This document shows positions 30,556 to 40,471 of a DNA stretch of 64,000 bases, in pieces; position 1 is the stretch's first letter; the number at the start of each line of letters is the position of its first letter. The translations under genes and the position numbers were made by a program. The notes under the pieces were generated by a model. The model had not been told where the DNA came from. It ran no database searches and saw only the letters and a program-made list of their open reading frames with translations. The DNA comes from an uncultured Bryobacteraceae bacterium (lineage in GTDB: Bacteria > Acidobacteriota > Terriglobia > Bryobacterales > Bryobacteraceae): assembly GCA_938003835.1 (NCBI GenBank), contig CALKXJ010000020.1, forward strand, positions 1-64,000. The letters run 5' to 3'.

Positions 30556-30613
30556 CGAACCCCTCGATCGCAGTCTATCACGCAAGGCCGGCTTCGCCGT
30601 GCCCGCCGGCCGC

Positions 30614-31379
30614 TCACCGCAGCTTGAACGCCGGTTTGAGGACGGCGCGGCGGGGCGGCTGCTTGGGCTTCTCGATGCGCTCGATCAACAGCCGCGCGGC
30701 CGCCTCACCGATTTCCCGGCTCGGTTGCAGCACCACGGAAATGCGTGGCTCGAACACATCCAGCCACTCCGAGTCGTCCGAGCTCGTGAGCTCGATCTCG
30801 TCGGGCACCCGCAGGCCTCGTTCGCGCAAGCCGGCGAGCACGCCGGTCATCAGGAAATTCGCGGCGAAGATGGCCGTGGGCGGCTCGGGCAAGTCCATCA
30901 GCTCGAGCGTGGGCCGGCGCGCCGACTCCGCCGTCCAGTCGGCCTCCCGGACGTAGTCGCGCGGCGCGGGCGCCGGCCCACGAAGACCACGGGAGGTCCC
31001 TTTTTGAGGAGGGGAACGAACTGTTCCTCGGCGCCCGGGGCGAGAAAAGCAAGCAGGCCGTCCACGCGATGGGAGCGGAAGAGCGTGAGGCAACGCTGCT
31101 GGAGTTCGGCCTGGTCATGAGTGTTGCCCAGCAGCAGCGAGTAGCCATGCTCGCGGCAGATGTCCTCGACGCCCCGCACCACCTTGGCGAACCAATGGTG
31201 AGCGTGCGGCGGGTCTGCAACCCGCGTGCGAGGAAGCTGATGGTGTAGTCGAGCTGGCGCGCGACGCGCAGCACGCGCTTGGTGAGCTCGGGGCTCACCC
31301 GCGCGGACTGGTTCAGCACTGCCGAGACGGTATAGATCGAGACGCCGGCCTTGCGGGCGACGTCGTGAATGGTGGCCAT
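30614..31379 (-). pseudogene. LacI-family transcriptional regulator, decayed
   Basis: The N-terminus (from ATG 31379) is a clear LacI helix-turn-helix: MATIHDVARKAGVSIYTVSA. After TRRTLTIG, near 31195, the frame is lost. The next LacI block (FAKVVRGVEDI) resumes in another frame, and the usual strand (V-I-V-P-D-I-x-N-P) is absent, so a short deletion is implied. A second break near 30975 follows VVFVGR. The text resumes at READWTAES...PPTAIFAANF, which lacks roughly 60-70 residues normally found between. The last part ends normally at 30614. Deletions plus two frame changes indicate a dead gene and not a single sequencing error. Confidence 0.85.
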
Positions 31380-31502
31380 GCCGCTTCCGCGAATCGCCGC
31401 GGTGCGCCGGCCGGGGCCCGCGGACCGGGCAGGCAGCTCTTCCCGCTCCGGCTTCAGTTCGCAGAGACTTGCTCGAAGGCCCGTCAATCGGCCACCTAAA
31501 CA

Positions 31503-31530
31503 TTAAGGAGAAACCGCATTTTTCTCTTAA
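31503..31530. promoter_or_regulatory. Imperfect inverted repeat, possible operator
   Basis: TTAAGGAGAAA at 31503-31513 and TTTCTCTTAA at 31521-31530 form an inverted repeat with a 7-base centre; one C is missing in the right arm. It lies between the divergent LacI and TonB-receptor pseudogenes, 33 bases before the receptor start. This is where a LacI-type operator would be expected. Confidence 0.35.
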
Positions 31531-31563
31531 CGCCGCCGGGGGATCGGAGTAATATCCGAGACA

Positions 31564-34500
31564 ATGAGGTCAAACTCTGAATTCCTTGGCGTGTCGCCGG
31601 TATCAAGCGCGCTTCGGCTTGCCGGCTTTCTGCTCATCCTCCTCGCCACGACGGCAGCGGCCCAGGACTACCGTGCCCGCGTGCAGGGCACGGTGACCGA
31701 CTCCAGCCAGGCGTTGGTCGTCGGGGCCCGCGTCACCTTGCTCAATCCGGCAACCGGTATCAGCGCGCAGAAGTCCACCGACGAAGTGGGCCGGTATCTG
31801 TTCGATTTCGTCGAGCCCGGCCCATACCAGCTCCGGGTCGAGATGCCGGGCTTCGCCACTGTCATCCAGGAGAACATACAGGTGTAGGTGCGGGGCGATG
31901 TCGCCGTCGATGCGGTGCTTCAGCCGAGCAGCGTCTCCGAGCAGATCGTCGTGAGCGAGACGCCGGTAGCCGTGCAGTTCACCACCAGCAGCATCGAGAC
32001 GATCATCGACAGCAAGATGTTGAGCGAGTTGCCGATCCTGGCGCGCAACCCGTTCAGCCTGGCGCTGCTTGACACCTCGGTGGTCAACCGCTACCCCCAT
32101 GAGCGGAATCCTTTCTACCTGTATTCGTCCTCACAGATCGACATCGGCGGCACGACCACCACCTCCGGTATCAACGCGGGCGGCCAAAACGACCTGCTGC
32201 TTGATGGGACTCCGATCCAGCTCGGCAACAAAGGCTCCTATGCCCCGCCCATGGACGCGGTTCAGGAGTTTAGCGTTCAGCAGACCAGCGTGGACGCCGA
32301 GTTTGGCCACTCGGCCGGCGGCATCATGAGCGTCTCGATGAAGTCGGGCGCGAACGATCTGTGGGGCACGCTCTCTTACTTCGGCCGGAATCCCAGGTCG
32401 AATGCCGTCTCCAAGGCGCTGTCGCGGACGTCCAACACGGTCCGGAATCATGTGTACGGTTTCAGCGCCGGAGGACCGATCCGCCGGAACCGCCTCTTCA
32501 ACTTCGCGACTTTCAAGCGCTGGACGACGCGCGATCCGCGCGAGTACGTGGGCACGTAACCCACGGATCTGGAGCGGACGGGGGACTTTTCGCAGTCCCG
32601 GAATATGTACGGGGGCCTGAGAGTGATCTACGATCGCCAGACCACGGTCCTCAATGTGGCGGCCAACCGCGCCCCGCGCCAGCCGTTTCCAGGCAACCGG
32701 ATTCCCGCCAGTCGCATTGATCCGGTCGCCCGCGTCTTCATGAGCAAGTACATCTGGGGACCGAACAATCCGGGCGCCGACATCACCGGAATGCAGAATT
32801 TCCCAGCCACATACAGCTGGATCAACCCTTACTGGAACTTTTCCGACCGCCTGGACTGGAATCCCGGCGAGAAGTGGCGCCTGTTCGGCCGTTACAGCCG
32901 TTTCCGCGCCCAGCTCGATCTGAGCCGCTTTGTCGACTCCATTGCCGTAAACAACACCATCGGCGGGCAGATGAACTCGCGCAACATCGCTCTGGATGCG
33001 CTCTACACGGTCAGCCCCGCAACGGTGTTGAGCCTGCGTTGGAGCTATGGCTCGCTTCAGGACGACTACGACCCCACTTGGACGGAGGCCACGCGCGAGC
33101 AGTGGCTGGAGGTCTGGGGCGGGCGGCTGTGGGAGGAGCCCTACACGCCGAAGATTCCCAAACGCATGCTGCCGGCCACGGCCATCTCCGGGAAGGGAAA
33201 CTTCGGGCGGTGCTCGATGTGGTTCCAGCGGCCGCACCAGTCTAGCTGGCACGCGCGGCTCGCATTACCTCAAGTGGGGCTCCGAGGCGCGCCACCACAC
33301 CGGCTACGTCTACTTTCCCAACCCGATGTCGTTCAGTTTCGCGGCCGGTCCCACCCAGGACAGCGCCATCGGGCCGGACGCGCGCCGCACCGGGGATGCC
33401 TACGCCACCTTCCTGCTGGGGGTCATCGACCAGAACTCGTGGGCGCGGTATACCGAACCCCAGAACGTCAAGGTGGATTACTACGCCGCCTATTTCCAGG
33501 ACGACTGGCGCGTAACGGGACGGCTGACGCTGAACCTGGGTCTGCGCTGGGAGTACGAGACGCCGCCCTGGGACACCGAGTGCCGGCTGTCGCGGCTGCT
33601 CGATCTCGGCGATCCGATTCCCGAGATGCAGAGCAGCCCGCCACGGTTTCCCGCGGAGGTGCTCGCTTACCGCTCGGTGCCGCAGTGCACCGGCGCCTGG
33701 CACTTCACCTCGCCCGAGGACCGCGGAATCTACAACACGAGCGCGCGCGTCTCCAGCCCGCGACTCGATCTGGCGTTCCGCCTGGACCGGGCCTCGGCGC
33801 TACGGTACAGTCGGGCGCGGTTCGTCACACCGGTGGTAAGCATGACCGACACGCAGCGCCCCATGGAGCTTTACGGCTTTACGGTCACCACCAACGCGCT
33901 GCCCCTGGCGGAAGGACGGCCCCAGGCCTATCTGCGCGATCCGTTCCCGCCCGACAAGAACCCGTTGATCCTGCCGCGGGGTAAGGGCCTTGGTCGCTAT
34001 CAGAATCTGGGCGACAGCGCGGTCTGGTCCAAACAGGATTTCGAGCGGCCGCGCAGCGACCGGCTGGCGGCCTCCTACCAGCGGGAGCTGCCGCAGCGCA
34101 TCCTGCTGGACATCACTTACTACTCCAACTGGATCCGCTCGCTTTGGGCGCCGGACGTCAACATGGCACCCCAATCTCAGCCTGACTCACAAGCCCTTGC
34201 TGGCCCGGAACGTAACCAATCCTTTCTACCGGTACGGCACGGAGGATACGTTTCCGGGCCAGCTTCGCAACCGCGCCACGGTCTCGATTGCGAGCCTCCT
34301 GCGGCCGTATCCTCACTGTCTGGGCCTCACCGGGAGGAACAACGAGGGCGGGCGCACGCGATATCGGTCGGTGCAGTTGCGGGCGCGGCGGCAGTTCGCC
34401 TCGGGCTACATGTTTCTGCTGTCTTACAACTACAACCGCGAACGGCTCCTCGAATTCTGGGACGAGGTCGACGAGTAGGCCCGCCTGTTCTTCTGGCGCG

Positions 34501-35021
34501 AGGGCGCCGAGGCGCGCCACCGGCTCAGCCTGACCGGAAGCCTCGATTTCCCTTTCGGCAAGGGCCGGCGGTGGCTGCGGGCGATGCCCGCCTGGGCTGA
34601 GGCGGTGCTCGGCGGCTGGTCGGTGGCGAACGTCTTTACCTGGGACCAGGGTTCGCTGCTGACCTTCGGCCAGATGAAGCTGCTAGAGAACGTCAGCCCG
34701 AAGCTTGACCGGCCCACGCTCGAGCGCTGGTTCGACACCTCGATCTTCGCGCCGGCCGATCCCTACACGCGGCGCACCAACCCGAAAGAGTACGACGGCC
34801 TGCGCGGCCCGGGGCGCTGGAATTTCGACACGACGCTCTCGAAGAGCTTTGCGCTCACCGAGCGCGTCAGGCTCGAGTTCCGCATGGAGGCTTACAAGCT
34901 GACGAACAGCATCATGCGGGGGACTCCGAACACCTCGGTGGCCAGCTCGCTGTTCGGCCGCATCAACTCGCAGGTCAACCGGGGCCGCGAGTTGCAAGAC
35001 GCGGCCAGAATTCATTTCTGA
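31564..35021 (+). pseudogene. Oar-like TonB-dependent receptor, disrupted by three stops and two frameshifts
   Basis: Signal peptide (LLILLATTAAAQ), carboxypeptidase-regulatory domain (VQGTVTDSSQALVVGARVTL), plug and barrel can be followed along 3.46 kb. A TAG at 31885 interrupts IQV-stop-VRGDVAVDAVLQP, and a TAA at 32557 interrupts VGT-stop-PTDLERTGDFSQ in the same frame. Near 33260 a base is lost and the text moves to the next frame (GSHYLKWGSEARHHTGYVYF). Near 34168 it moves again (PNLSLTHKPLLARNVTNPFY). A TAG at 34476 then breaks DEVDE-stop-ARLFFWREG. The end, ARIHF at 35021, is normal. With five lesions it cannot make a receptor. The original protein would have been about 1150 residues. 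Confidence 0.92.
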
Positions 35022-35037
35022 CGGGCCGGGCGGCCCG

Positions 35038-35997
35038 CTAGGACGGCTGGCGCCGGCGGCGTTGCCCCTTGAGAAACTCGAGCACGAAATTGTCCCGGCG
35101 CGCGCGAACCTCCTCGGGATCCCGCTTTGACCAGTCGTAAAAGCCCTTGCCGGTCTTGACGCCAAGCTCGCCGCGCTCGACCATCTCGCGCATCAGGCGC
35201 GGGGCACCCGGCTCGTTGTTGAGATCGCGCGTGACGTAGTCGACAACGCGGATGCCGAGGTCGAGGCCCACCATGTCCTGGTGCTCGAGAATGCCGTACA
35301 CGGGCAGGCGGAGGCCGAAGCCGGTGCGCGCCGCCAGATCGACCGCCTCGGCGTCGGCGATGCCGCGTTCGACGATGTTCACCGCCTCGCGAACGAGCGC
35401 CATCTGGAGACGGTTGCCGAGCTGGCCGGGCGTGTCCTTGTTGATGATGACCGGGACCTTGCCGCAGTGCTCGAGCAGGCGGCGGACCTCCTCGACGATC
35501 TCCGGCGAGCTCCGCTCGCCCTTGACGATCTCCACCAGAGGCATCAGATGCGGCGGGTTCCAGAAGTGGGTCGTGAGGACGCGCTCCGGGCGCCGGCAGC
35601 CAGAGGCGATCTCGGTGATGCTCAAGCCGGAGGTGTTGCTGGCCAGCACGACGTCGGCGCCGGCGATGGCGTCCATGCGAGCGAAGATCTCCTGCTTGTA
35701 CTCCATGGTCTCCGGGCCGGACTCGATGACCAAGCTGACCCGGCCGACGGTCTCTGCGAAGGCCGTCGAGGCGGCAAGCAGCTCGCGGGCGTGCCGCGCA
35801 CGCTCCGACTCGGCCAGCCCGTGCGTCTCGAGCAGCTCGACCTGGGCGAGCGCCCTGGCGAGGCCGGCTCGGGCGGTCTCCTCGCGCCGGCTCAGGATCG
35901 TCGTTTGGAGGCCGCCCAGGGCAAGCGTGACCGCGATGCCCGGGCCCATCATTCCCGTGCCGATGACGGCGGCGGATTCAAATCTGGGGATGCTCAT
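35038..35997 (-). CDS. 3-hydroxyacyl-CoA dehydrogenase family protein
   Basis: A 319-residue NAD-dependent enzyme. The Rossmann site is AAVIGTGMMGPGIAVTLAL. SNTSGLSI and THFWNPPHLMPLVEI contain the catalytic His and binding residues of 3-hydroxyacyl-CoA or 3-hydroxybutyryl-CoA dehydrogenases. The C-terminal dimerisation domain ends TGKGFYDWSKRDPEE. No enoyl-CoA hydratase is fused, and related L-gulonate dehydrogenases share this architecture, so the substrate is open. It starts 3 bases after the stop of the cupin-like gene and is presumably co-transcribed. Confidence 0.87.
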   Translation of the reverse strand: MSIPRFESAAVIGTGMMGPGIAVTLALGGLQTTILSRREETARAGLARALAQVELLETHGLAESERARHARELLAASTAFAETVGRVSLVIESGPETMEYKQEIFARMDAIAGADVVLASNTSGLSITEIASGCRRPERVLTTHFWNPPHLMPLVEIVKGERSSPEIVEEVRRLLEHCGKVPVIINKDTPGQLGNRLQMALVREAVNIVERGIADAEAVDLAARTGFGLRLPVYGILEHQDMVGLDLGIRVVDYVTRDLNNEPGAPRLMREMVERGELGVKTGKGFYDWSKRDPEEVRARRDNFVLEFLKGQRRRRQPS

Positions 35998-36000
35998 GCG

Positions 36001-36360
36001 CTATTTCAGTTCGATGGTGAGGGTGCGATAGGGTTTCGAGCCGGCGTTGATCAGAACGGGTGCGTCCTCGCCGCGGTCGTGCCAGAGCACCTCGCCCGCC
36101 TTTCGCTCCCGGACGACCTTTTCACCGGTCTTCGAATCGATCCGCTCGTAGCGGCAATCCTCGAGAAAGACGATCACCTGGTCGGTGGGGCGGATGTAGC
36201 GCTCGCGGGGAACGCCGGGCAGGTAGGTCACCTCGGTGACACGCACGCGGGCGTTCTCGAGCAGAACGCGCCTGGGCAGCGACGCTCCGCTCGCGCCCCA
36301 GACAGCGAGCAGCGTGAGCGCGCTCGAGGCGGCGGCGGTGAGCAAGAGCAGTTTTTTCAT
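36001..36360 (-). CDS. Small secreted cupin-like protein
   Basis: A 119-residue protein with a signal peptide (MKKLLLLTAAASSALTLLA) and a short beta-rich domain: RVLLENARVRVTEVTYLPG, DQVIVFLEDC and AGEVLWHDRGEDAPVLINAG. This resembles single-domain cupins. A His in WHDRG is the only obvious candidate metal ligand, so binding is uncertain. GGAGG lies 7 bases before the ATG at 36360. It is the first gene of a two-gene unit with the dehydrogenase. Confidence 0.65.
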   Translation of the reverse strand: MKKLLLLTAAASSALTLLAVWGASGASLPRRVLLENARVRVTEVTYLPGVPRERYIRPTDQVIVFLEDCRYERIDSKTGEKVVRERKAGEVLWHDRGEDAPVLINAGSKPYRTLTIELK

Positions 36361-36524
36361 CTGGTGCCTCCGGTAAGTTCCTGACGATAGCACAGCCGGA
36401 GATCCCCGCGAGCCGGCAGCGCCGGCCGAAACGGAGCCGTAACTCAAGTTTTGCTTGCCACTCCGCCGCGGGATTGCGAGAATGTTATCTCCTGCGCTCC
36501 ACGGCGCGGCGAGAGGATCAGGCG

Positions 36525-37778
36525 ATGGATTTGCGAGTGTTGGCGTTCGTTCTGGCCGGAGGCAAAGGCACGCGGTTGTACCCGCTGACGAAGGAGCGAG
36601 CCAAACCGGCCGTGCCGTTCGGCGGCCGTTATCGCATCATCGATTTCGTCCTGAGCAATCTCGTGAACTCGGGGATCTACTCGATCTACGTGCTGATCCA
36701 GTTCAAGAGCCAGTCGCTGCTCCAACACATTCGCGACGGCTGGGAGTCGAGCGGCATCCTCAAGCACCATTTCATCATCCCGGTGCCCGCGCAGATGCGT
36801 TCGGGCGACGAGACCTGGTACCGCGGCACAGCCGACGCCATCTGGCAGAACATCAATTTGATTGAGCAGGCTGACCCGCACGTGGTGGCGATCTTCGGCG
36901 CCGACCACATCTACCGGATGAACATCCGGCAGATGATCGAGTTCCACGAGCAGAAGCGCGCCGATGTCACGGTGGCGGCCGTCCCGGTGCCGCGCGAAGA
37001 GGCGCGCCATTTCGGGGTGATCGAGGCGGCGCGCGACGGCCGGATCGTGGGCTTTCACGAGAAGCGGGCCGAGGCGCCGACCATGCCCTCGGACCCGACG
37101 CGCGTCTACGCCTCGATGGGCAACTATATCTTCTCCACCCACTCGCTGCTCGAAGAGCTGCGGCGGGACGCCGAGGATCCGGACAGCACCCATGACTTCG
37201 GCCGCGACATCTTGCCGTCGATGGTGCGACGCTGCCGCGTCTTCTCCTACGACTTCCAGATGAATCGCATTCCGGGCGATCCGCCGGACGCAGTGCCCTA
37301 CTGGCGGGATGTGGGCACCATCGACGCCTATTATGAGGCCAGCATGGACCTGCGCGCCATCTCGCCCGCGCTCAATCTCTACAACAAGAACTGGCCGCTC
37401 ATCACGGCCGGCTACTTCGATCCCCCAGCCAAGTTCAGCTTCGACGACGAGGGGCGCCGGGGCCACGCCATCGATTCGATCGTCGCCGGCGGATCGATCC
37501 TCTCCGGGGGCGTGGTGCGCAACTCGGTGATCGGGCGGGGCTGCCGCATCCACACCGGCGCCGAGGTGGACGAATCGATCCTGTTCGATAACTGTGACAT
37601 CGGCCGGCACGCCAAGGTGCGCCGGGCGATCCTCGACAAGAACGTGCAGGTGCCGCCGGGCGAGATGATCGGCTACGATCTCGAGAAAGACCGCAAGCGC
37701 TTCCATGTGACCGAAAGCGGCATCGTGGTGATCGAGGGCAAGCGCTCGCGCGTGGAGATTGCGACCTTGCAGGTCTAA
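36525..37778 (+). CDS. glgC: Glucose-1-phosphate adenylyltransferase, paralogue 1
   Basis: A 417-residue nucleotidyltransferase that makes ADP-glucose for glycogen. The N-terminal site is VLAGGKGTRLYPLTKERAKPAVPFGG, followed by IIDFVLSNLVNS, WYRGTADAIWQN and the DHIYRMN Asp motif; YWRDVGTIDAYYEASMDL comes before a left-handed beta-helix C-terminal domain. The ATG at 36525 follows GAGG. An upstream in-frame start at 36474 would add 17 poorly conserved residues. It ends 9 bases from a second glgC on the opposite strand. Confidence 0.93.
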   Translation: MDLRVLAFVLAGGKGTRLYPLTKERAKPAVPFGGRYRIIDFVLSNLVNSGIYSIYVLIQFKSQSLLQHIRDGWESSGILKHHFIIPVPAQMRSGDETWYRGTADAIWQNINLIEQADPHVVAIFGADHIYRMNIRQMIEFHEQKRADVTVAAVPVPREEARHFGVIEAARDGRIVGFHEKRAEAPTMPSDPTRVYASMGNYIFSTHSLLEELRRDAEDPDSTHDFGRDILPSMVRRCRVFSYDFQMNRIPGDPPDAVPYWRDVGTIDAYYEASMDLRAISPALNLYNKNWPLITAGYFDPPAKFSFDDEGRRGHAIDSIVAGGSILSGGVVRNSVIGRGCRIHTGAEVDESILFDNCDIGRHAKVRRAILDKNVQVPPGEMIGYDLEKDRKRFHVTESGIVVIEGKRSRVEIATLQV

Positions 37779-37787
37779 GACGCCGGC

Positions 37788-39038
37788 TCAGGCGCCCGCG
37801 ACGGCGAAAGATTCCTGGCTCATGGGCACCACCACGATGCCGCTGTCGGTGACGTGGTAGCCCTTAGCCCGGTCCTCTTCGGGGTTGAAGCCGATGACGC
37901 TGCCCTCGGGAACCACCGTGCCGGTGTCGATGATGGCGCGGCGGATGCGCGAGTACCGGCCGATCTGCGCCCCGTCGAGCAGAATCGAATCCTGGACGTC
38001 ACAGTAGCTATTGACCCGCACGTGCGGGCTCAGCACGCAGCGGACGACGCGGCCGCCGGAGACGATGCAGCCGGGCGAAACGATCGAGTCGAGCGCCACC
38101 CCCATGCGCCGGCCCTCGTACGCGAAAACGAACTTGGCCGGCGGGCTCTGCTGCGGCCGCGTCCGGATCGGCCAGTTCGAATCATAAAGGTTGAGCTCCG
38201 GGGTGATCGAGACCAGATCCATGTTGGCTTCGTAATAGGCGTCAAGCGTTCCCACGTCGCGCCAGTACTTGGCGGCCTTCATGTTCAGGTCATGGAAGTC
38301 GTAGGCGATGACGCGCGCCTGACGGATGAGCTTGGGCAGCACGTCGTTGCCGAAGTCGTGGGAAGAGTGCGGATTGGTGGCATCCTCCCGGAGCGCCTTG
38401 AGCAGCACCTCGGTCTCGAACAGGTAGACGCCCATCGAAGCGCTGACCATCTCGGGGTTGAAGCGCGAGCGGAAGGGATTGCCGTGCCTGGGCTTCTCCT
38501 CGAAGCCGACGATCTGATAGTGCTCGTCGATTTCCACCACGCCGAAGCGGTAAGCCTCGCCCGGGTCGATCTGGATGGTGGCGAGCGTGGCGTCGGCGCG
38601 GTTGCGCCTGTGCCATTCGAGCATCTCACGGTAATCCATCTTATAGATGTGATCGCCCGAGAGAATCAGCACCTGCGAAGGCCGCTCGGCGATGATGCTT
38701 TCGATGTTCTGATAAACGGCGTCCGCCGTGCCGCGGTACCAGTCCTCATGCACCCGCTTCATGGGCGGAATGACTTCGATAAATTCGCCGAGTTCCGCGG
38801 AAAAGATGTTCCAGCCGTCACGGATATGGCGCGTGAGCTCAAGCGCCTTGTACTGGGTCAGCACGAAGATGCGGCGGATGTGGGAGTTGACGCAGTTGGA
38901 GAGGATAAAGTCGATGATCCGGTAGGTTCCACCAAACGGTACGGCCGGTTTGGCCAAGTGGCGCGTCAGCGGGTAGAGGCGCTCACCCGCGCCCCCCGCC
39001 AGCAAGATCCCCAAGACGTTCTGCACTGCTTTCTCCAT
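37788..39038 (-). CDS. glgC: Glucose-1-phosphate adenylyltransferase, paralogue 2
   Basis: A 416-residue relative of the gene next to it. The catalytic start is ILLAGGAGERLYPLTRHLAKPAVPFGG. WYRGTADAVYQNIES, GDHIYKMDYREML and YWRDVGTLDAYYEANMDL are all intact, as is the beta-helix domain. The loop after GGAG differs from paralogue 1 (GERL against GTRL), and the regulatory segments diverge, so the two enzymes may differ in allostery or form mixed tetramers. I chose the ATG at 39038 because it opens the conserved region directly. Confidence 0.93.
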   Translation of the reverse strand: MEKAVQNVLGILLAGGAGERLYPLTRHLAKPAVPFGGTYRIIDFILSNCVNSHIRRIFVLTQYKALELTRHIRDGWNIFSAELGEFIEVIPPMKRVHEDWYRGTADAVYQNIESIIAERPSQVLILSGDHIYKMDYREMLEWHRRNRADATLATIQIDPGEAYRFGVVEIDEHYQIVGFEEKPRHGNPFRSRFNPEMVSASMGVYLFETEVLLKALREDATNPHSSHDFGNDVLPKLIRQARVIAYDFHDLNMKAAKYWRDVGTLDAYYEANMDLVSITPELNLYDSNWPIRTRPQQSPPAKFVFAYEGRRMGVALDSIVSPGCIVSGGRVVRCVLSPHVRVNSYCDVQDSILLDGAQIGRYSRIRRAIIDTGTVVPEGSVIGFNPEEDRAKGYHVTDSGIVVVPMSQESFAVAGA

Positions 39039-39111
39039 AAAAGTATCCCACAGCGACGGGCCGCCACGACGGCCAGTTGCCCGGCGGCGGTCGAGGCGCG
39101 ACAATGGCGGC

Positions 39112-40464
39112 ATGAGACGCAGGGACTTTCTCGCCGCAGGCGGCGCTGCCGCCTTCGCAGCCCCGCAGAAGGCCAGCCGGCCCAACATCGTTTTGATCTT
39201 GGCCGACGACCTGGGCTATGGGGACCTGGGCTGCTACGGCCAGCGGCGGATCGAGACGCCCAACCTGGACCGGATGGCCGCCGAGGGAGTGCGTTTCACG
39301 CAGGCCTACGCCGGAAGCACCGTCTGCGCGCCCTCGCGGTGTGCGCTCGAGACGGGCCTGCACACCGGGCACGCGCGTGTGCGCGGCAACCGCTATCCGG
39401 ACATGCCGCTGGCGCCGGGGGACGCGACCCTCGGAAAGCTCCTCCAGCAGGCCGGCTACCGGACGGGCCTGTTCGGCAAGTGGTCGCTCGGGGGCCTGGG
39501 CACCACGGGCTTTCCGCTCCGGCAAGGCTACGACGAATTCTTCGGCTTTTTCAGCCAGACGCACGCGCACAATTACTATCCCGAGCATCTGCTCGAAAAC
39601 GAGCAAGCTTACCTTCTGCGGGGGAATTTCGGCGCCAAGCGCACCGAATATGCGCACGATCTTTTCACCGAGCGGGCGCTCCGCTTTCTGGAGAAATCCG
39701 ATTCCCGGCCGTTCTTCCTCTATGTGGCCTACACGATTCCGCACGCCAACAACGAAATGGGGCGTGATACGGGCGACGGCATGCAAGTACCCGACTACGG
39801 CGCCTATGGCGGGCAGGACTGGCCCAATCCGGAGAAAGGCTTCGCGGCGATGATCTCACGGATGGACCGCGACGTGGGGCGCATCTTAGCGAAGCTCGGC
39901 GAGCGCGGTCTGGCCGAAAACACGCTCGTGGTCTTCTCCAGCGACAACGGTCCGCACCAGGAGGGCGGGCACCGGGCCGATTTCTTTGAAAGCAGCGGGC
40001 CTCTGCGCGGCATCAAGCGGGATCTTTACGAAGGCGGGATCCGCGTTCCCACGCTGGCCTGGTGGCCGGGGACGATCCGGGCGGCTCAGGTGAGCGACCA
40101 TGTCTGGGCGTTCTGGGATATCCTGGCGACCTGCGCCGAGCTGGCCGGCGTGGCGGCGCCCCGGGCGACCGACGGCGTCTCGATCGTTCCGGCGCTCACC
40201 GGAGGAAAGCAGCCCCGGCACGAGTACCTTTACTGGGAGTTTCACGAACGGAGATTTCACCAGGCGGCCCGCATGGGGCCGTGGAAGGCGGTGCGCCTCG
40301 GCCGACGGCGGCCGATCGAGCTCTACAACCTCGAGGAGGACCTCGGCGAGAAGCGCGACGTGGCGGCGCGGCACCCGGGCGTGGTCAAGCAGATGGAGGA
40401 GATCCTCGAGTGGGCTCGCACCGATACGCCCGACTGGCCGGTGCGCGAGGCCTCTGCCGAGTGA
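39112..40464 (+). CDS. Arylsulfatase-type sulfatase (Cys-type), Tat-like leader
   Basis: A 450-residue sulfatase beginning MRRRDFLAAGGAAAFAA, a twin-arginine-like signal. The metal site NIVLILADDLGYGDLGCYG is followed by the formylglycine motif VCAPSRCALETG, where the first Cys should be converted to formylglycine. GKWSLGG and FSSDNGPHQEGG complete the active site. It would remove sulfate from a glycan or aryl ester outside the cytoplasm; the substrate is not evident. It diverges from glgC paralogue 2 and converges on the manC-type gene 7 bases away. Confidence 0.92.
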   Translation: MRRRDFLAAGGAAAFAAPQKASRPNIVLILADDLGYGDLGCYGQRRIETPNLDRMAAEGVRFTQAYAGSTVCAPSRCALETGLHTGHARVRGNRYPDMPLAPGDATLGKLLQQAGYRTGLFGKWSLGGLGTTGFPLRQGYDEFFGFFSQTHAHNYYPEHLLENEQAYLLRGNFGAKRTEYAHDLFTERALRFLEKSDSRPFFLYVAYTIPHANNEMGRDTGDGMQVPDYGAYGGQDWPNPEKGFAAMISRMDRDVGRILAKLGERGLAENTLVVFSSDNGPHQEGGHRADFFESSGPLRGIKRDLYEGGIRVPTLAWWPGTIRAAQVSDHVWAFWDILATCAELAGVAAPRATDGVSIVPALTGGKQPRHEYLYWEFHERRFHQAARMGPWKAVRLGRRRPIELYNLEEDLGEKRDVAARHPGVVKQMEEILEWARTDTPDWPVREASAE

Positions 40465-40471
40465 GCCGGGG

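Noticed and set aside
31885-34478. Reassigned stop codons as the reason for TAG and TAA inside the TonB gene
   Set aside because: The same gene also has two frameshifts, both TAG and TAA occur, and intact genes in the window end normally at these codons.
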